The notes beneath the pieces were generated by a model. That model saw only the letters and a list, made by a program, of their open reading frames with translations. It ran no database searches and was not told where the DNA came from. Below are positions 8,833 to 17,009 of a stretch of 17,586 nt of DNA, one piece after another. A program made the position numbers and the translations under genes. Each line of letters starts with the position of its first letter. The stretch's first letter is position 1. Source of the stretch: Fragilaria radians (Eukaryota; Bacillariophyta; Fragilariophyceae; Fragilariales; Fragilariaceae); contig CAAAJI010000757.1 of NCBI GenBank assembly GCA_900642245.1, positions 1 to 17,586 on the forward strand, written 5' to 3'.

Positions 8833-8859
8833 CATCAACTAACAGGGGATTAGTTGATG
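8833..8859. repeat. perfect 10-bp inverted repeat, 7-nt loop
   Basis: CATCAACTAA at 8833-8842 is the exact reverse complement of TTAGTTGATG at 8850-8859, with the loop cagggga. It lies about 150 bp upstream of the LRR gene start. It could be an operator-like site, a small hairpin or a transposon-end relic; nothing distinguishes these. Confidence 0.6.
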
Positions 8860-8954
8860 CAGAAAGAATCTTAACTATTTGTCTCACAAGTCAATTATAC
8901 TAGGTGTTGAATGTGCTTGATACTGTTGACGGAAGTCCACATAACCTTCACGTG

Positions 8955-9405
8955 TGGTGTCCCAATTTTCGAGCATTTTCTATGCAGCCTGGTTTTCCTG
9001 ATGTGATCCAATAAGACCCTGAACCAAAGCTCTCAACTGAATCCAACTCTACAGAAGACAACGATACTGATAAATGCATGAGACAGAAAGTGGCTAGACA
9101 AAAGATTGACATGGCTATTTCTAGGTTCACTATTGCCTTCATGAATAAAGGAACCACATAACAAAGGTTGAGATGAGGCAGTAACTCAACAAGCTAGGAA
9201 TGAAGTGAGAAAACAATCCAGCTGAATTATTTGAAAATCTGGCGGTGTTGATGACAAGTATGGATCAAGTGTAGAGGAATCCAGCCTAATTGCAATTGTT
9301 CATGCGTGCAGCCACTGATGAATGTCTGTACACACTAGCGGTATAACAAAGTATGAAAGGCCATGGAGTGACACCCATTGACCTGTAAGTTGTAATTTGC
9401 CAATA
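8955..9405 (+). pseudogene. decayed coding-like stretch upstream of the gag fossil
   Basis: Plus-strand frames here read like degraded protein. They include a polar segment around ESNSTEDNDTDKCMRQKVAR ending at a TAA near 9160, then DEAVTQQARNEVRK after a frame change, then NPAELFENLAVLMTSMDQV and LQLFMRAATDECLYTLAV with scattered stops. I do not recognise the family. Its position directly before the gag fossil and on the same strand suggests it belongs to the same element, but this is inference. Confidence 0.3.
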
Positions 9406-9514
9406 TTTAGCAGATATTTTGCTAAGTGTAAAAATGCACAGAGTCGCTTATCTTTGGATTATGCTGCACCAATGGGCTTAAAGGGTTAATGTATTGTGTG
9501 CAGGACATGAAATG

Positions 9515-10100
9515 ACTCACCTCAGCTGCTTTTCAGCTTGCAGCTGATAACACTGATATCCGCAAGAGCTTGATGGACAACATGGAGACATGAAACAAGG
9601 CAGCAGATCCTGAGAAACTAGGTAATTAAGTAGACTGGTACAATTGGAGTCATGTTTTGATAACTACCTCAGCACCATTGCTGGAAGCACAGGAATTCCT
9701 TGTTTGTATTTGGTTCGTGAAGTGAATGAACCCATAGACTTGACTGACAATGAGGATTACTTGACCGCCCTAGTTGGTAGAGCACCCCTAAGGGGTACTA
9801 CATATGCGGCAGATTGTTGTCAAATTCACCAGTTATTGACTGGTAAAGTATTGGGTGAGCAAGCAGAAGAGTGGATTCATGATGATAAGAATAAGCAAAA
9901 TGGTCAAGTGGACTTTATCAATTTATGTCTACATTTTAAAGGAGAAGGCAATGTTTCACGCTGAATCACTCAAGCTTAAGCAATTTATAAAACCCTACAT
10001 CACAAGAAGGAAAGCTCAATGAAATTCTCAACATGTTTGGGCCGCATGCAAGTTATGCTTCAGATATACAAGCAATTGGAATTCATCCATAATTTCTCTT
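9515..10100 (+). pseudogene. decayed gag-like fragment of a diatom-type copia retrotransposon
   Basis: The best segment (9644-9961) contains DNYLSTIAGSTGIPCLYLVR, YLTALVGRAPLRGTTYAADC, QIHQLLTGKVLGEQAEEWI and LHFKGEGNVSR. I know this order (LSTI-G-GVPL-YV-R, then APL-G-F-AD--KVHQLL, then ETAEQWI, then Y-GEGN-SRR) from diatom gag-like proteins. After a stop at 9962 the same frame continues with LHHKKESSMKFSTCLGRMQ (about 9995-10050), the expected next block. The N-terminal part (9515-9640) includes DPEKLGN and VDWYNWSHV and needs a frameshift to join. The stops and frameshift show it is dead. Confidence 0.65.
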
Positions 10101-10106
10101 GGTCAA

Positions 10107-10430
10107 GTGACCTCCGTAGAGGGTACTCAAGGCATATCCAATGTACAGGCAGCTTATAAGTTTGCAAATAGAGAGAATTTAATTAACACTGATTACTTTC
10201 ATTTGTCTTATAATTCTGCAGTATACTGTGATTGCAATGATTTCATCATTAGATGTACCCCAATCAAGAACTTTGTATCTACAAAACGTCATTCAGATAT
10301 CACCGCAGCAGATTTAAGCCACCAATGGCGCTTTGGCGTTAAGCAAGCACAGGATACAGTAGATACTGCTACACAACGGTTCTCAAGATCTATTTTACTA
10401 CCATTGAGAAGTGCGCAAGAAGTGGTTTAG
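10107..10430 (+). pseudogene. pre-integrase fragment of the same retrotransposon
   Basis: A 107-codon open stretch contains YNSAVYCDCNDFIIRCTP followed by DITAADLSHQW, GVKQAQDT and ATQRFSRSILLPL. In diatom copia-type polyproteins the region before the integrase core carries CDC-D-IVR, then DITPEELA--W-I-L--A--TL--TTQR--R. The zinc knuckle and protease expected before it are absent, and the frame ends at a TAG where the integrase catalytic core should begin. The apparent start is a TTG codon, so it is a fragment of a larger frame. Confidence 0.65.
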
Positions 10431-10454
10431 AGTAATGCAAGCAGCTGACATGCC

Positions 10455-10661
10455 AAACAACTTTGGGACTATGGGATTGTCTGGGTATGTAAATTAATGC
10501 AACAAACAACTTCTTTGTCCTACCGCTCCAATGGCAGAACACCTACGGAAATTATTACAGGTGATACACCAGATATGTCCGAATATCTAAACTTTGGTTT
10601 ATATGACTGAGTCCTATACAAGAACAATACTGGTTATAGTGAAACCAAACTAGGAAATTGA
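10455..10661 (+). pseudogene. integrase C-terminal fragment of the same retrotransposon
   Basis: The frame reads KQLWDYGIVWVCKLMQQT, then GRTPTEIITGDTPDMSEYL, NFGLYD, a stop at 10608-10610, and then VLYKNNTGYSETKLGN. This matches the region just after the integrase catalytic core in diatom copia-type Pol (RLWDY---WV-EI...GRTP-E-VTGET-DISEYLDFGFYD-VWYK-N-G). A one-base frame change near 10452 separates it from the preceding bases. It begins only about 25 bases after the pre-integrase fragment ends, so the core with the D,D,E residues has been deleted. No reverse transcriptase or RNase H follows. Confidence 0.7.
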
Positions 10662-10826
10662 ATTCAATTCTCAATACCTTGAATCTCTTTTTCATTCCAA
10701 TAATCAAGATGCAAATTTATCTTGCACAAGGTTTTTAGAATTTGCTATAATGCTTTTCGATTGTACTCATTCCTACGAAAGTGTATCTTTATGGGTATAT
10801 CATTATATCTATCTGTATCACATTCT

Positions 10827-11675
10827 CTACACTTGTCCAACCGAACGTCCCGTCCGAAAGATAGTTTTACCCTTACACCATGATGGATCAATAATCCCAG
10901 CCTTCATGGGATGACCGATAGTAGTTTTACCCACAACAAATCCCTTGGCATCGATACCCTTGGGATGGATCTTGACAAGTGCCATACTTTTTACGATGGA
11001 CGCCTCTCGATTGGAGGATCCCATCCCCAATAGGATGGAATATACAATCGAGGGAGAATATCCCTTGAGAGGGGGGAGTTGAATTTCAAATTCTACATTG
11101 GATCCAACCGATTGTCGTTTCCTCATTGCATCATCGTAGGATAATTCCAACCAATCTCGTGATGTCGTCGTTGATTCGGAGGAAGACGCACGTCGCCAAA
11201 ATCCTCGTAATTTCATACCATCCGGTGTTTTGACAAGAGCACGATAGGTATTGGCATTGAGTGTTGTACTGCTAAGACTACTACCACTAGTAGTAGTTTG
11301 TAACGAAGATGACATTGTCGTCGTCGTCTTCTTTGTCTTTTTGTTATTTTGTGCCATATCCTTTGTTAATTTAAATGCCACCGGTTTGGATAGATAGGTC
11401 CGAATATGATTCTTCAAGGGTGTATTGGTAATTTTATCCAATTGTGTTAATGGATCAATTTGAAAGACATTCCCACTCGCAGCATTCATATCCGCTGTCA
11501 TCGCAGCATCAAAGACACTACCCGCAGGTGCCTTTGCTTCACGTTCAAAGTTACGTGCTTCAGATCCTGCCAAAAATTGACCTGATGTATAGGGACATAT
11601 ATAGGATAGGATAAGCAATACATGAATAGAGATAGGAAAGTACGAAACTCTCCTGTTGGAATGCAAAGTTGACAT
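10827..11675 (-). CDS. unrecognised, probably secreted protein
   Basis: This 282-residue frame begins with a basic N-terminus and a hydrophobic stretch (about 14-28), then YTSGQF, which reads as a signal peptide cleaved near residues 32-33. Residues about 105-145 are a Lys/Thr/Ser-rich, low-complexity linker. The C-terminal half (about 143-282) looks globular, with YRALVKTPDGMKLRGFW (144-160) and KGFVVGKTTIGHPMKAG (244-260), a single Cys (267) and no second membrane segment. I do not recognise the family. The 5' end is uncertain. A frame just upstream (to about 11957) carries GT donors, and splicing GTAAGG (exon end 11720) to the CAG before 11581 joins that frame to QFLAGSEARN and removes the signal peptide. 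The simple ATG model is preferred because it is complete in one frame. The FAS1 gene upstream is on the same strand. Confidence 0.62.
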   Translation of the reverse strand: MSTLHSNRRVSYFPISIHVLLILSYICPYTSGQFLAGSEARNFEREAKAPAGSVFDAAMTADMNAASGNVFQIDPLTQLDKITNTPLKNHIRTYLSKPVAFKLTKDMAQNNKKTKKTTTTMSSSLQTTTSGSSLSSTTLNANTYRALVKTPDGMKLRGFWRRASSSESTTTSRDWLELSYDDAMRKRQSVGSNVEFEIQLPPLKGYSPSIVYSILLGMGSSNREASIVKSMALVKIHPKGIDAKGFVVGKTTIGHPMKAGIIDPSWCKGKTIFRTGRSVGQV

Positions 11676-12294
11676 GATGTTATATTTTTATTAATCGTCC
11701 CTTGAGAAGGACACCTTACTTGTACTCACCAGAATTACACTTGGAACTAATTTGATAACCTGACGTGTACGACTGAAAGACTGAAGTGTTTTTACTGCAA
11801 TTGGGTTTGTACCGTAAACACATTCAAAACATTCCTGTTCACAAATAGGAATAGGAAAGCCAAGACCTGGGGTATCAATAGTGAATGCCTGAAGTTTTAG
11901 GTCAGCTCTTGAAAGCCCCAATAAATCAGAGAAACGAATAGCCGTGTCCTTCGTTTTATTCTACCTGATTTTCAATGTATAATAATCCTAAATTAAGTTT
12001 CCATCAAGGTTCCCAATAATTTAGGTTTGTGGTTTTGGCATGGAGCATCAAAAGTTCTCCACTAATCAAAGTAATTGTTCCAATATGTTGCTCTAATTCC
12101 ATGTGTTCACTGAACAATTTGCAGCTACTTTCTCCATTTTTAACGTTTCACGACTCAACTTACAATTACAGTTACCTAATGATGATACTTCCTCTCATTA
12201 TTATTTTATGCAACATGACCTTTAATCATTACTTTATGGGTCATTGATTGTTCATGCTAAGGTGTATTTCCCTCAAGAATAACCCATAACAATT
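11676..12294. other. intergenic; possible exon on the minus strand at 11720-11957
   Basis: On the minus strand a frame runs open from a stop near 11968 down to 11691, with no ATG. It contains DLLGLSRADLKLQAFTIDTP and CEQECFECVYGTNP. A strong donor GTGAGT (exon end 11730) and a second donor GTAAGG (exon end 11720) lie near its end. It could be an internal exon of the downstream gene, a separate gene piece or a chance frame. The rest, 11960-12294, should include the 3' UTR of the FAS1 gene. Frames there on either strand show nothing I recognise. Confidence 0.35.
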
Positions 12295-13293
12295 TTAAGG
12301 AATCTGTAATACTTCATCAATCACGTGGACCACTCCATTGGAAGCAAGGAGATTTGCTTCAATTACCTTAGAATCATTAATGAATAGCTTGCCACCTTTG
12401 TTGTCATAATGAAAGTTGGATCCTTGCACTGTCTTGACACTACCATCACCCTTGAGTGCACTCTTAAGAACTGAGCCCGATACCGTATGGTAAAAAAGGA
12501 TAGACTTGAGGACTTCTGGGTTCTTGATAAGTCCATTGACTGTGTCTTCTCCAAGTTTCTCAAATGCCTTATTTGTTGGAGCGAAAATTGTTAAATCACT
12601 CTTCATATCTTTCAAGGTGGATTCCAACTCTGCAGCCTTGATTGCCGCAGCTAAAGTACTGAGCTTTCCTTCTCCCTTGATGGTGTCAAGTAAATTTTCT
12701 GGAGGAATAAGTACTTCGTCAATAAAGTGAATAATTCCATTCTTTGCTAGTACATCAGCTTTCGTAACTCGTGCATCCTCATTGATGAGAACACGAGTTG
12801 GTCTTCGTGCTACGCCGGTTCGAAGGTTGTCGCCATTCGCAGCTTTGATTACTTCATTCTTCAGATCCTTTCGAAGGACCTTGCCTGGAACAACATGATA
12901 CAGAAGGATATCGGTAAGCTTGTCCTTATCCTTTAATAGGCCCTGAATGGTGCTATGACCAAGTTTTGCAAAAGCCTTCCCATTAACAGAGTGTCAGCAA
13001 AATCATCATTACAAATGTTCAGAGATTTCAACATGACTCACTTTATCAGTAGGTGCAAAGACAGTAAACGGACCAGGTCCTTCTAACGTTTTATCAAGTC
13101 CAGTCGCTTCAAGGGCAGCCTTTAGAGTGTCAAACATGGAACTGCTTTTTACCACGCTAGCTATCGTAGCACTCTTGAGTTCACGATCAGAATCATTGAT
13201 CTCATTGACGTCTGAAAGGCTTCCACGTAGTGTCGAAGATACTAGAACTAAGGAAGACAAGAAGTAAATTAAGCTCTTGATCATACTTTTCAA
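12295..13293 (-). CDS. secreted protein with two fasciclin (FAS1) domains, two exons
   Basis: The exons are 13293-13042 and 12975-12295, giving 310 residues. Residues 1-20 are a clear signal peptide (MKSMIKSLIYFLSSLVLVSS). FAS1 domain 1 (about 43-175) has the H1 motif TVFAPTDKAF (77-86), YHVVPG (110-115) and the H2 end GIIHFIDEVL (164-173). Domain 2 (about 180-307) has TIFAPTNKAF (213-222), YHTVSG (246-251) and GVVHVIDEVL. FAS1 domains mediate cell-cell and cell-matrix adhesion and are common in diatom cell-surface or mucilage proteins. The protein ends right after domain 2 (LQIP) with no GPI signal or membrane anchor, so it should be released or held in the wall by contacts. Two domains is a usual number for the family. 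The start is the only Met giving the signal peptide. The neighbouring same-strand gene also seems secreted, but they are separated by about 600 bp and need not be linked. Confidence 0.92.
12976..13041 (-). other. intron of the FAS1 gene (66 bp)
   Basis: The donor AAA|GTGAGTC and acceptor GGGAAG|GCTTTTGC on the minus strand give a 66-bp phase-0 intron. Splicing restores the FAS1 H1 motif APTDK|AFAKLG exactly. If the intron is retained, the frame stops at 13009 and yields a 94-residue product. Confidence 0.92.
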
Positions 13294-13806
13294 CTTTTTG
13301 AATGAAGTTATCTATACTCAATTTATGTGCTTTCGCTTTGTAACAAGTAGGGAGAACTCGTCATATGCAGATCTTATCGAATCTTTGATCGTGTCAACGT
13401 CCTAGTTCCCTTTGCCCTATAATCATTCGTAGGAAGCCTAATTGTTCGATGGTGTTCGCAAACGCTGATGAAGATGCTGAGTCATCTTTTGTTGCAAATG
13501 TGCATTTTGTGATCCTGTGAATCTCGAAGGTTAGAGATTTCTCTTGATGTACTCGAGGTAGGATCTGCCGTCACACAGTACGTATGCAAAATCACAAAAT
13601 GAATTCTCTTTGGTCGAACACGCGTGTGGGTGGGCACCGAACAAGGACCAAAGAATGTGTTCCAAAACAAAGAAGAAGGAAAGGAATACAGTAAAAAGTC
13701 TTTTTGAGAACTTACTTTGATTAAAACACATATTTTTGGTATCAGATCAAATTTAAAATGCTAAATTACATGCAATTGTCTCAATCAGATGGACTCATGA
13801 TTTTAG
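13294..13806. other. upstream region of the FAS1 gene, no gene seen
   Basis: This probably contains the FAS1 promoter and 5' UTR. Overlapping minus-strand frames at 13482-13731 are rich in Phe, Cys and His with no domain character and are taken as chance. No transcription-factor site could be assigned with confidence. Confidence 0.45.
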
Positions 13807-14171
13807 GAAGATTGCTATCAAAGCAAGCGTATTTATTACTCAAGTTGGAGTCTTGAGTTTCGACCTCACATCAGCTCCATATGTAGAGGCCCAATAGGTT
13901 TCAAATCAACTCATAAAGCATCAAGTCATGGTGATAAGATTTCAAACTATACGTTTAGTGACACAGTCAACCTGTGCATGTGGTCTAGAAATTTCAGTCA
14001 GCAGCTGGAACATTATGCTGCAGGGATATCCTAACAGATTACCATGCTAATATCCAGCACAACAAAAGAGGTTGGGTTGAATTTTTTTCCTATCTGATGA
14101 CAAAGTCACAAAAGGAATTGCATGTGACCAAGGATTTTAATGCTTTTATGTTGGTAGAGCTTGAGAAATAG
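13807..14171 (+). pseudogene. unidentified decayed coding-like fragment
   Basis: A frame without an ATG is open for 75 codons (13807-14031). It contains FRPHISSICRGPIGFKS, NYTFSDTVNLCMWSR and QQLEHYAAG, then meets a TAA (14032-14034). It continues as QITMLISSTTKEVGLNFF. At a run of seven T (14082-14088) a +1 or -1 change moves into a second open frame (YLMTKSQKELHVTKDFNAFM), which ends at a TAG at 14169-14171. The combined sequence of about 120 residues reads like decayed protein, possibly retroelement, but I do not recognise the family. A sequencing error at the T-run would explain the frame change but not the stop. Confidence 0.3.
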
Positions 14172-15643
14172 ATATCAACCCATAAGTAATCAATATAAAT
14201 TGAGATCAAAGAGAGTGTTCTAGCAAGACGTTTTGTACCAGAATCATAAGCTAAAAGAAAAACGGAATTCTAAGATACAGATATCTATATTGGAAGACTT
14301 GACACATGAAAAAAAACGAAGGGAGGTATGATGATGTTAATCCTTGGAAACGTCATGCAAGAAAGCCAAACCGTTTGCAATGTCAATCAGCAAAAACTAG
14401 AGAGCGGAGCAAAAGCTATAGAGAAACCTTAGCAACCATTACAGGCAAGATGTTTTAAGATAGAAATCAACAAGGAATGGATATTTCTCAATGATTTGCT
14501 CTTTACCCCCAGTCATTGAAGAGAAATTGTAATCGTTGCTATACACGGTGCATACACTCCCCCTCCCCTTGACGACATTGAAAAATTTGAATCAGCATCT
14601 ATGTTCATGACACGATAAGTAAGAAAAAACAAATAATGTCTACAAAAGGAATCATGAGGATGAAAAAGAGCACAATTTAATGAGTGTTGCTTAGGGCTAC
14701 TACTTATTAACGATAGCAAAAAACAAGGCATGATTACAAATATATTGTTGTAATACCTCTACAAGACAATACAAGATTCTTGAGCATATCTTATTAGAAA
14801 TTATGTTTATTTCAATGAAGAAAATAATTGAGTGTTGCATTTGACAATATGTCATATATCCGGTATACTAATGTCAACCTATTTCCGATAGTGAATTGAA
14901 CCTAGATGGGAAATTGAGTTTAAATGCGTACATCAAGAAATGAATACATCACTAGGTTTATAATTCAATCAAGTACAAGAAAAAGCATGTAATGGAGTAA
15001 AGACCTACCCAGCCCATTATGTACGTTAATGCTGTTTCCTTAAGCATTAGTTCAATAAGAAAAAGAACAGGTGGGAGAGATTGTAATTATTGAGAAAAAC
15101 ACAAAGGAGCAATGACTTTCACATCAAAAATCTATAAATCAAGTAGGAACGAATAACAAATTACAGAAGAATGCAAGCAGGGGAAGCACCAATGCTAAAT
15201 TTTGAATTTCAATGTAAGATGTTTATGTAACACATTTATGATATTGTCTCCAGGCTATTTTTGATGTGAATATCTGCTGAATTCCATTATCTTGTCAATG
15301 GGTATGTAACAAAAATAGACTTGTTATGCCATTGCTATTTGTGTATGAAGACATATGTTCCTTTTAGAGTTCTGCAATGGTTTTCAGGTTGCAACTCCAA
15401 TTGTAGTTAAATGATACCTTTTCAAGATCATGGTGCAACAAACAACAGTCTGAATGACTTATAGTCTATGCACCATTACACATTTAGACTCGATAAAATG
15501 CCAATGAATGATTGTTGTTTTCAGAAATAAGAAAGGAAGGTCTTTTTTTTCATACAAGCTAATCTTTGCGCAAATGCGTGGTGATTTGCTAGCAAGAAAT
15601 TTATACTAGTAGTTGCAACTGTTAAACGTGACCTTGTGTTTTC
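14172..15643. other. long AT-rich intergenic stretch, nothing recognised
   Basis: No domain, RNA gene or repeat array could be seen on either strand. The longest minus frame (14513-14731) has no protein character. Polyadenine and polythymine runs are frequent. Confidence 0.4.
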
Positions 15644-15883
15644 ATGCGTTTTGGCTCCATGGAAACATTTGATGTATGGAGGCCAGATAGATTCGCAGTT
15701 AATGTTCTATGGCTGAAGTACCTTCGTTTCAAGGGTTATTATATATCACAAGTCTTGGAGAAACAACGCATCGACATAAAGGGAATGATTGACACAAATC
15801 CGATTGCGCCTTTTCACGTTATGAAAAGAAGGATCTTCAAATTACTCTCCTTTTCCTTTACGGGCATTAATAAAAAACCATGA
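15644..15883 (+). CDS. hypothetical 79-residue protein or fragment
   Basis: This ATG-to-stop frame contains VWRPDRFAVNVLWLKYLRFK, YYISQVLEKQRIDIKG and APFHVMKRRIFKLLSFSF. The composition (aromatic, basic, few low-complexity runs) is more protein-like than the surrounding chance frames. There is no signal peptide, membrane segment or motif I recognise. It could be a short gene, an exon or a transposon scrap. Confidence 0.25.
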   Translation: MRFGSMETFDVWRPDRFAVNVLWLKYLRFKGYYISQVLEKQRIDIKGMIDTNPIAPFHVMKRRIFKLLSFSFTGINKKP

Positions 15884-16041
15884 CAGTCATCTTGACTATT
15901 TTTTAAATTGTTACTTTTCTATATTATTTTTTATAGCAAGAAGACATCTGTAAATATAGGGAGGACAATTTCCAAATATTTAACGAGTGCACATGCAATC
16001 CATCGGAAAATTAAGTTTCAATCCCACAAATAGGAGTTTTG

Positions 16042-16070
16042 TTTCCAATCCTAAATCCTTGGATTGGAAA
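16042..16070. repeat. perfect 10-bp inverted repeat, 9-nt loop
   Basis: TTTCCAATCC (16042-16051) and GGATTGGAAA (16061-16070) are exact reverse complements. The loop taaatcctt itself repeats part of the arm. It lies in a non-coding stretch that holds several such hairpins. Confidence 0.6.
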
Positions 16071-16259
16071 TTCTTTTAAAAGAAATCTTGCATGGAATTG
16101 CAAGCGTATAGGGCACTTAAGTAGTGTACTAACATACCAATTCGTGAAAAAACATACTAGAACACATTCACTTAAAAGTGTAAGGAATTTTGTATCTACT
16201 CCTTGTTTAAAGGGCTGAATTAACTAGCTTATTCACTATAAACGCTATACTACAAATGT

Positions 16260-16283
16260 TGCATAAATCCTTCGGATTTTGCA
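16260..16283. repeat. imperfect hairpin with a 3-nt loop
   Basis: TGCATAAATCC and GGATTTTGCA can pair around the loop TTC, with one extra base in the left arm. It could be a small structured element or chance in AT-rich DNA. Confidence 0.4.
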
Positions 16284-16802
16284 TTTGACCTATAACAGTC
16301 AATTTATACTCCCATAGAATGGGCCTTCTCTGCTCTGTAATGAGCAATTACTTCTTAAGCCACAAGCCTAGTTAGGATCATTGCCGTCTCAAGGACATGG
16401 GCATGATCTTCATCTTTTTAATATCTAAATCCCAACACAAAGCGGTTGTGATAACAATGTTCTATGTGAGAATCGAGATAGAAAACGTATGTCCTACTTT
16501 AAGAAACTTATGAAAAACTACTCTTGCTTACTAATCAGAAAAGATTGGAGTCTTGACTGATTAATTTTTCATTACGAGAATTTTCATTTAGATCAGTCTT
16601 TTGTTTATTATCTCCCGGCTATGCCGGCATTTCAAATATCTTTTGACAGCTCTTTACTTAGAACTAAACGTTTTTACTATATGAACGTTTGTGAAGCAAA
16701 TGTGATTTATAATCGCCTAAACTTTAAAATCCTTTGATTAGTATCATCTAAAATTTGCAAATAGAAAAAAATTATTATTGTCATTTATTGTTTTAGTTGT
16801 GC

Positions 16803-16834
16803 TAATATAGATGATATCTTTACCATCTATATTA
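16803..16834. repeat. perfect 11-bp inverted repeat, 10-nt loop
   Basis: TAATATAGATG (16803-16813) is the exact reverse complement of CATCTATATTA (16824-16834), around the loop atatctttac. No gene lies close enough to suggest a terminator or operator role. Confidence 0.6.
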
Positions 16835-17009
16835 TCATGTACCAGCAACACTGGATGTCTCAAAATGTTGGTAAAAAACATATCTTGAATTAATCTCTTT
16901 TCTATACTATTTTGTTGTCCTTGTTATCTTTGAGGATTGTAGCATATAGTATACAGGAGAGAAACCATGACTAAAATTGATCCCTGGAATTAGCTGTATT
17001 CAATACCTC

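Larger units (their letters stand above)
15884..17009. other. AT-rich intergenic stretch with inverted repeats
   Basis: Three short inverted repeats lie here and are listed separately. On the minus strand a 35-residue frame with one internal stop (16414-16304; DEDHAHVLETAMILTRLVA, stop, EVIAHYRAEKAHSMGV) reads coding-like but cannot be assigned. No intact gene is visible. Confidence 0.4.

Noticed and set aside
8948..9157. 69-codon minus-strand frame
   Set aside because: The plus strand here is more protein-like and collinear with the gag fossil; the minus frame has no motif.
10661..10900. Plus-strand open frame after the integrase fragment
   Set aside because: It has no retrotransposon motif and runs antisense into the 3' end of the secreted-protein gene, so it is probably accidental.
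12029..12247. 72-codon plus-strand hydrophobic frame
   Set aside because: The Leu/Ile/Asn-rich composition follows from AT-rich DNA; it lies in the 3' flank of the FAS1 gene with no supporting feature.
13009..13293. 94-residue stand-alone FAS1-like protein
   Set aside because: It is only the unspliced read-through of exon 1; a 66-bp intron joins it exactly to the remaining FAS1 sequence.
13482..13731. Two overlapping minus-strand frames upstream of the FAS1 gene
   Set aside because: They overlap in different frames, have no motif, and lie where the FAS1 promoter is expected.
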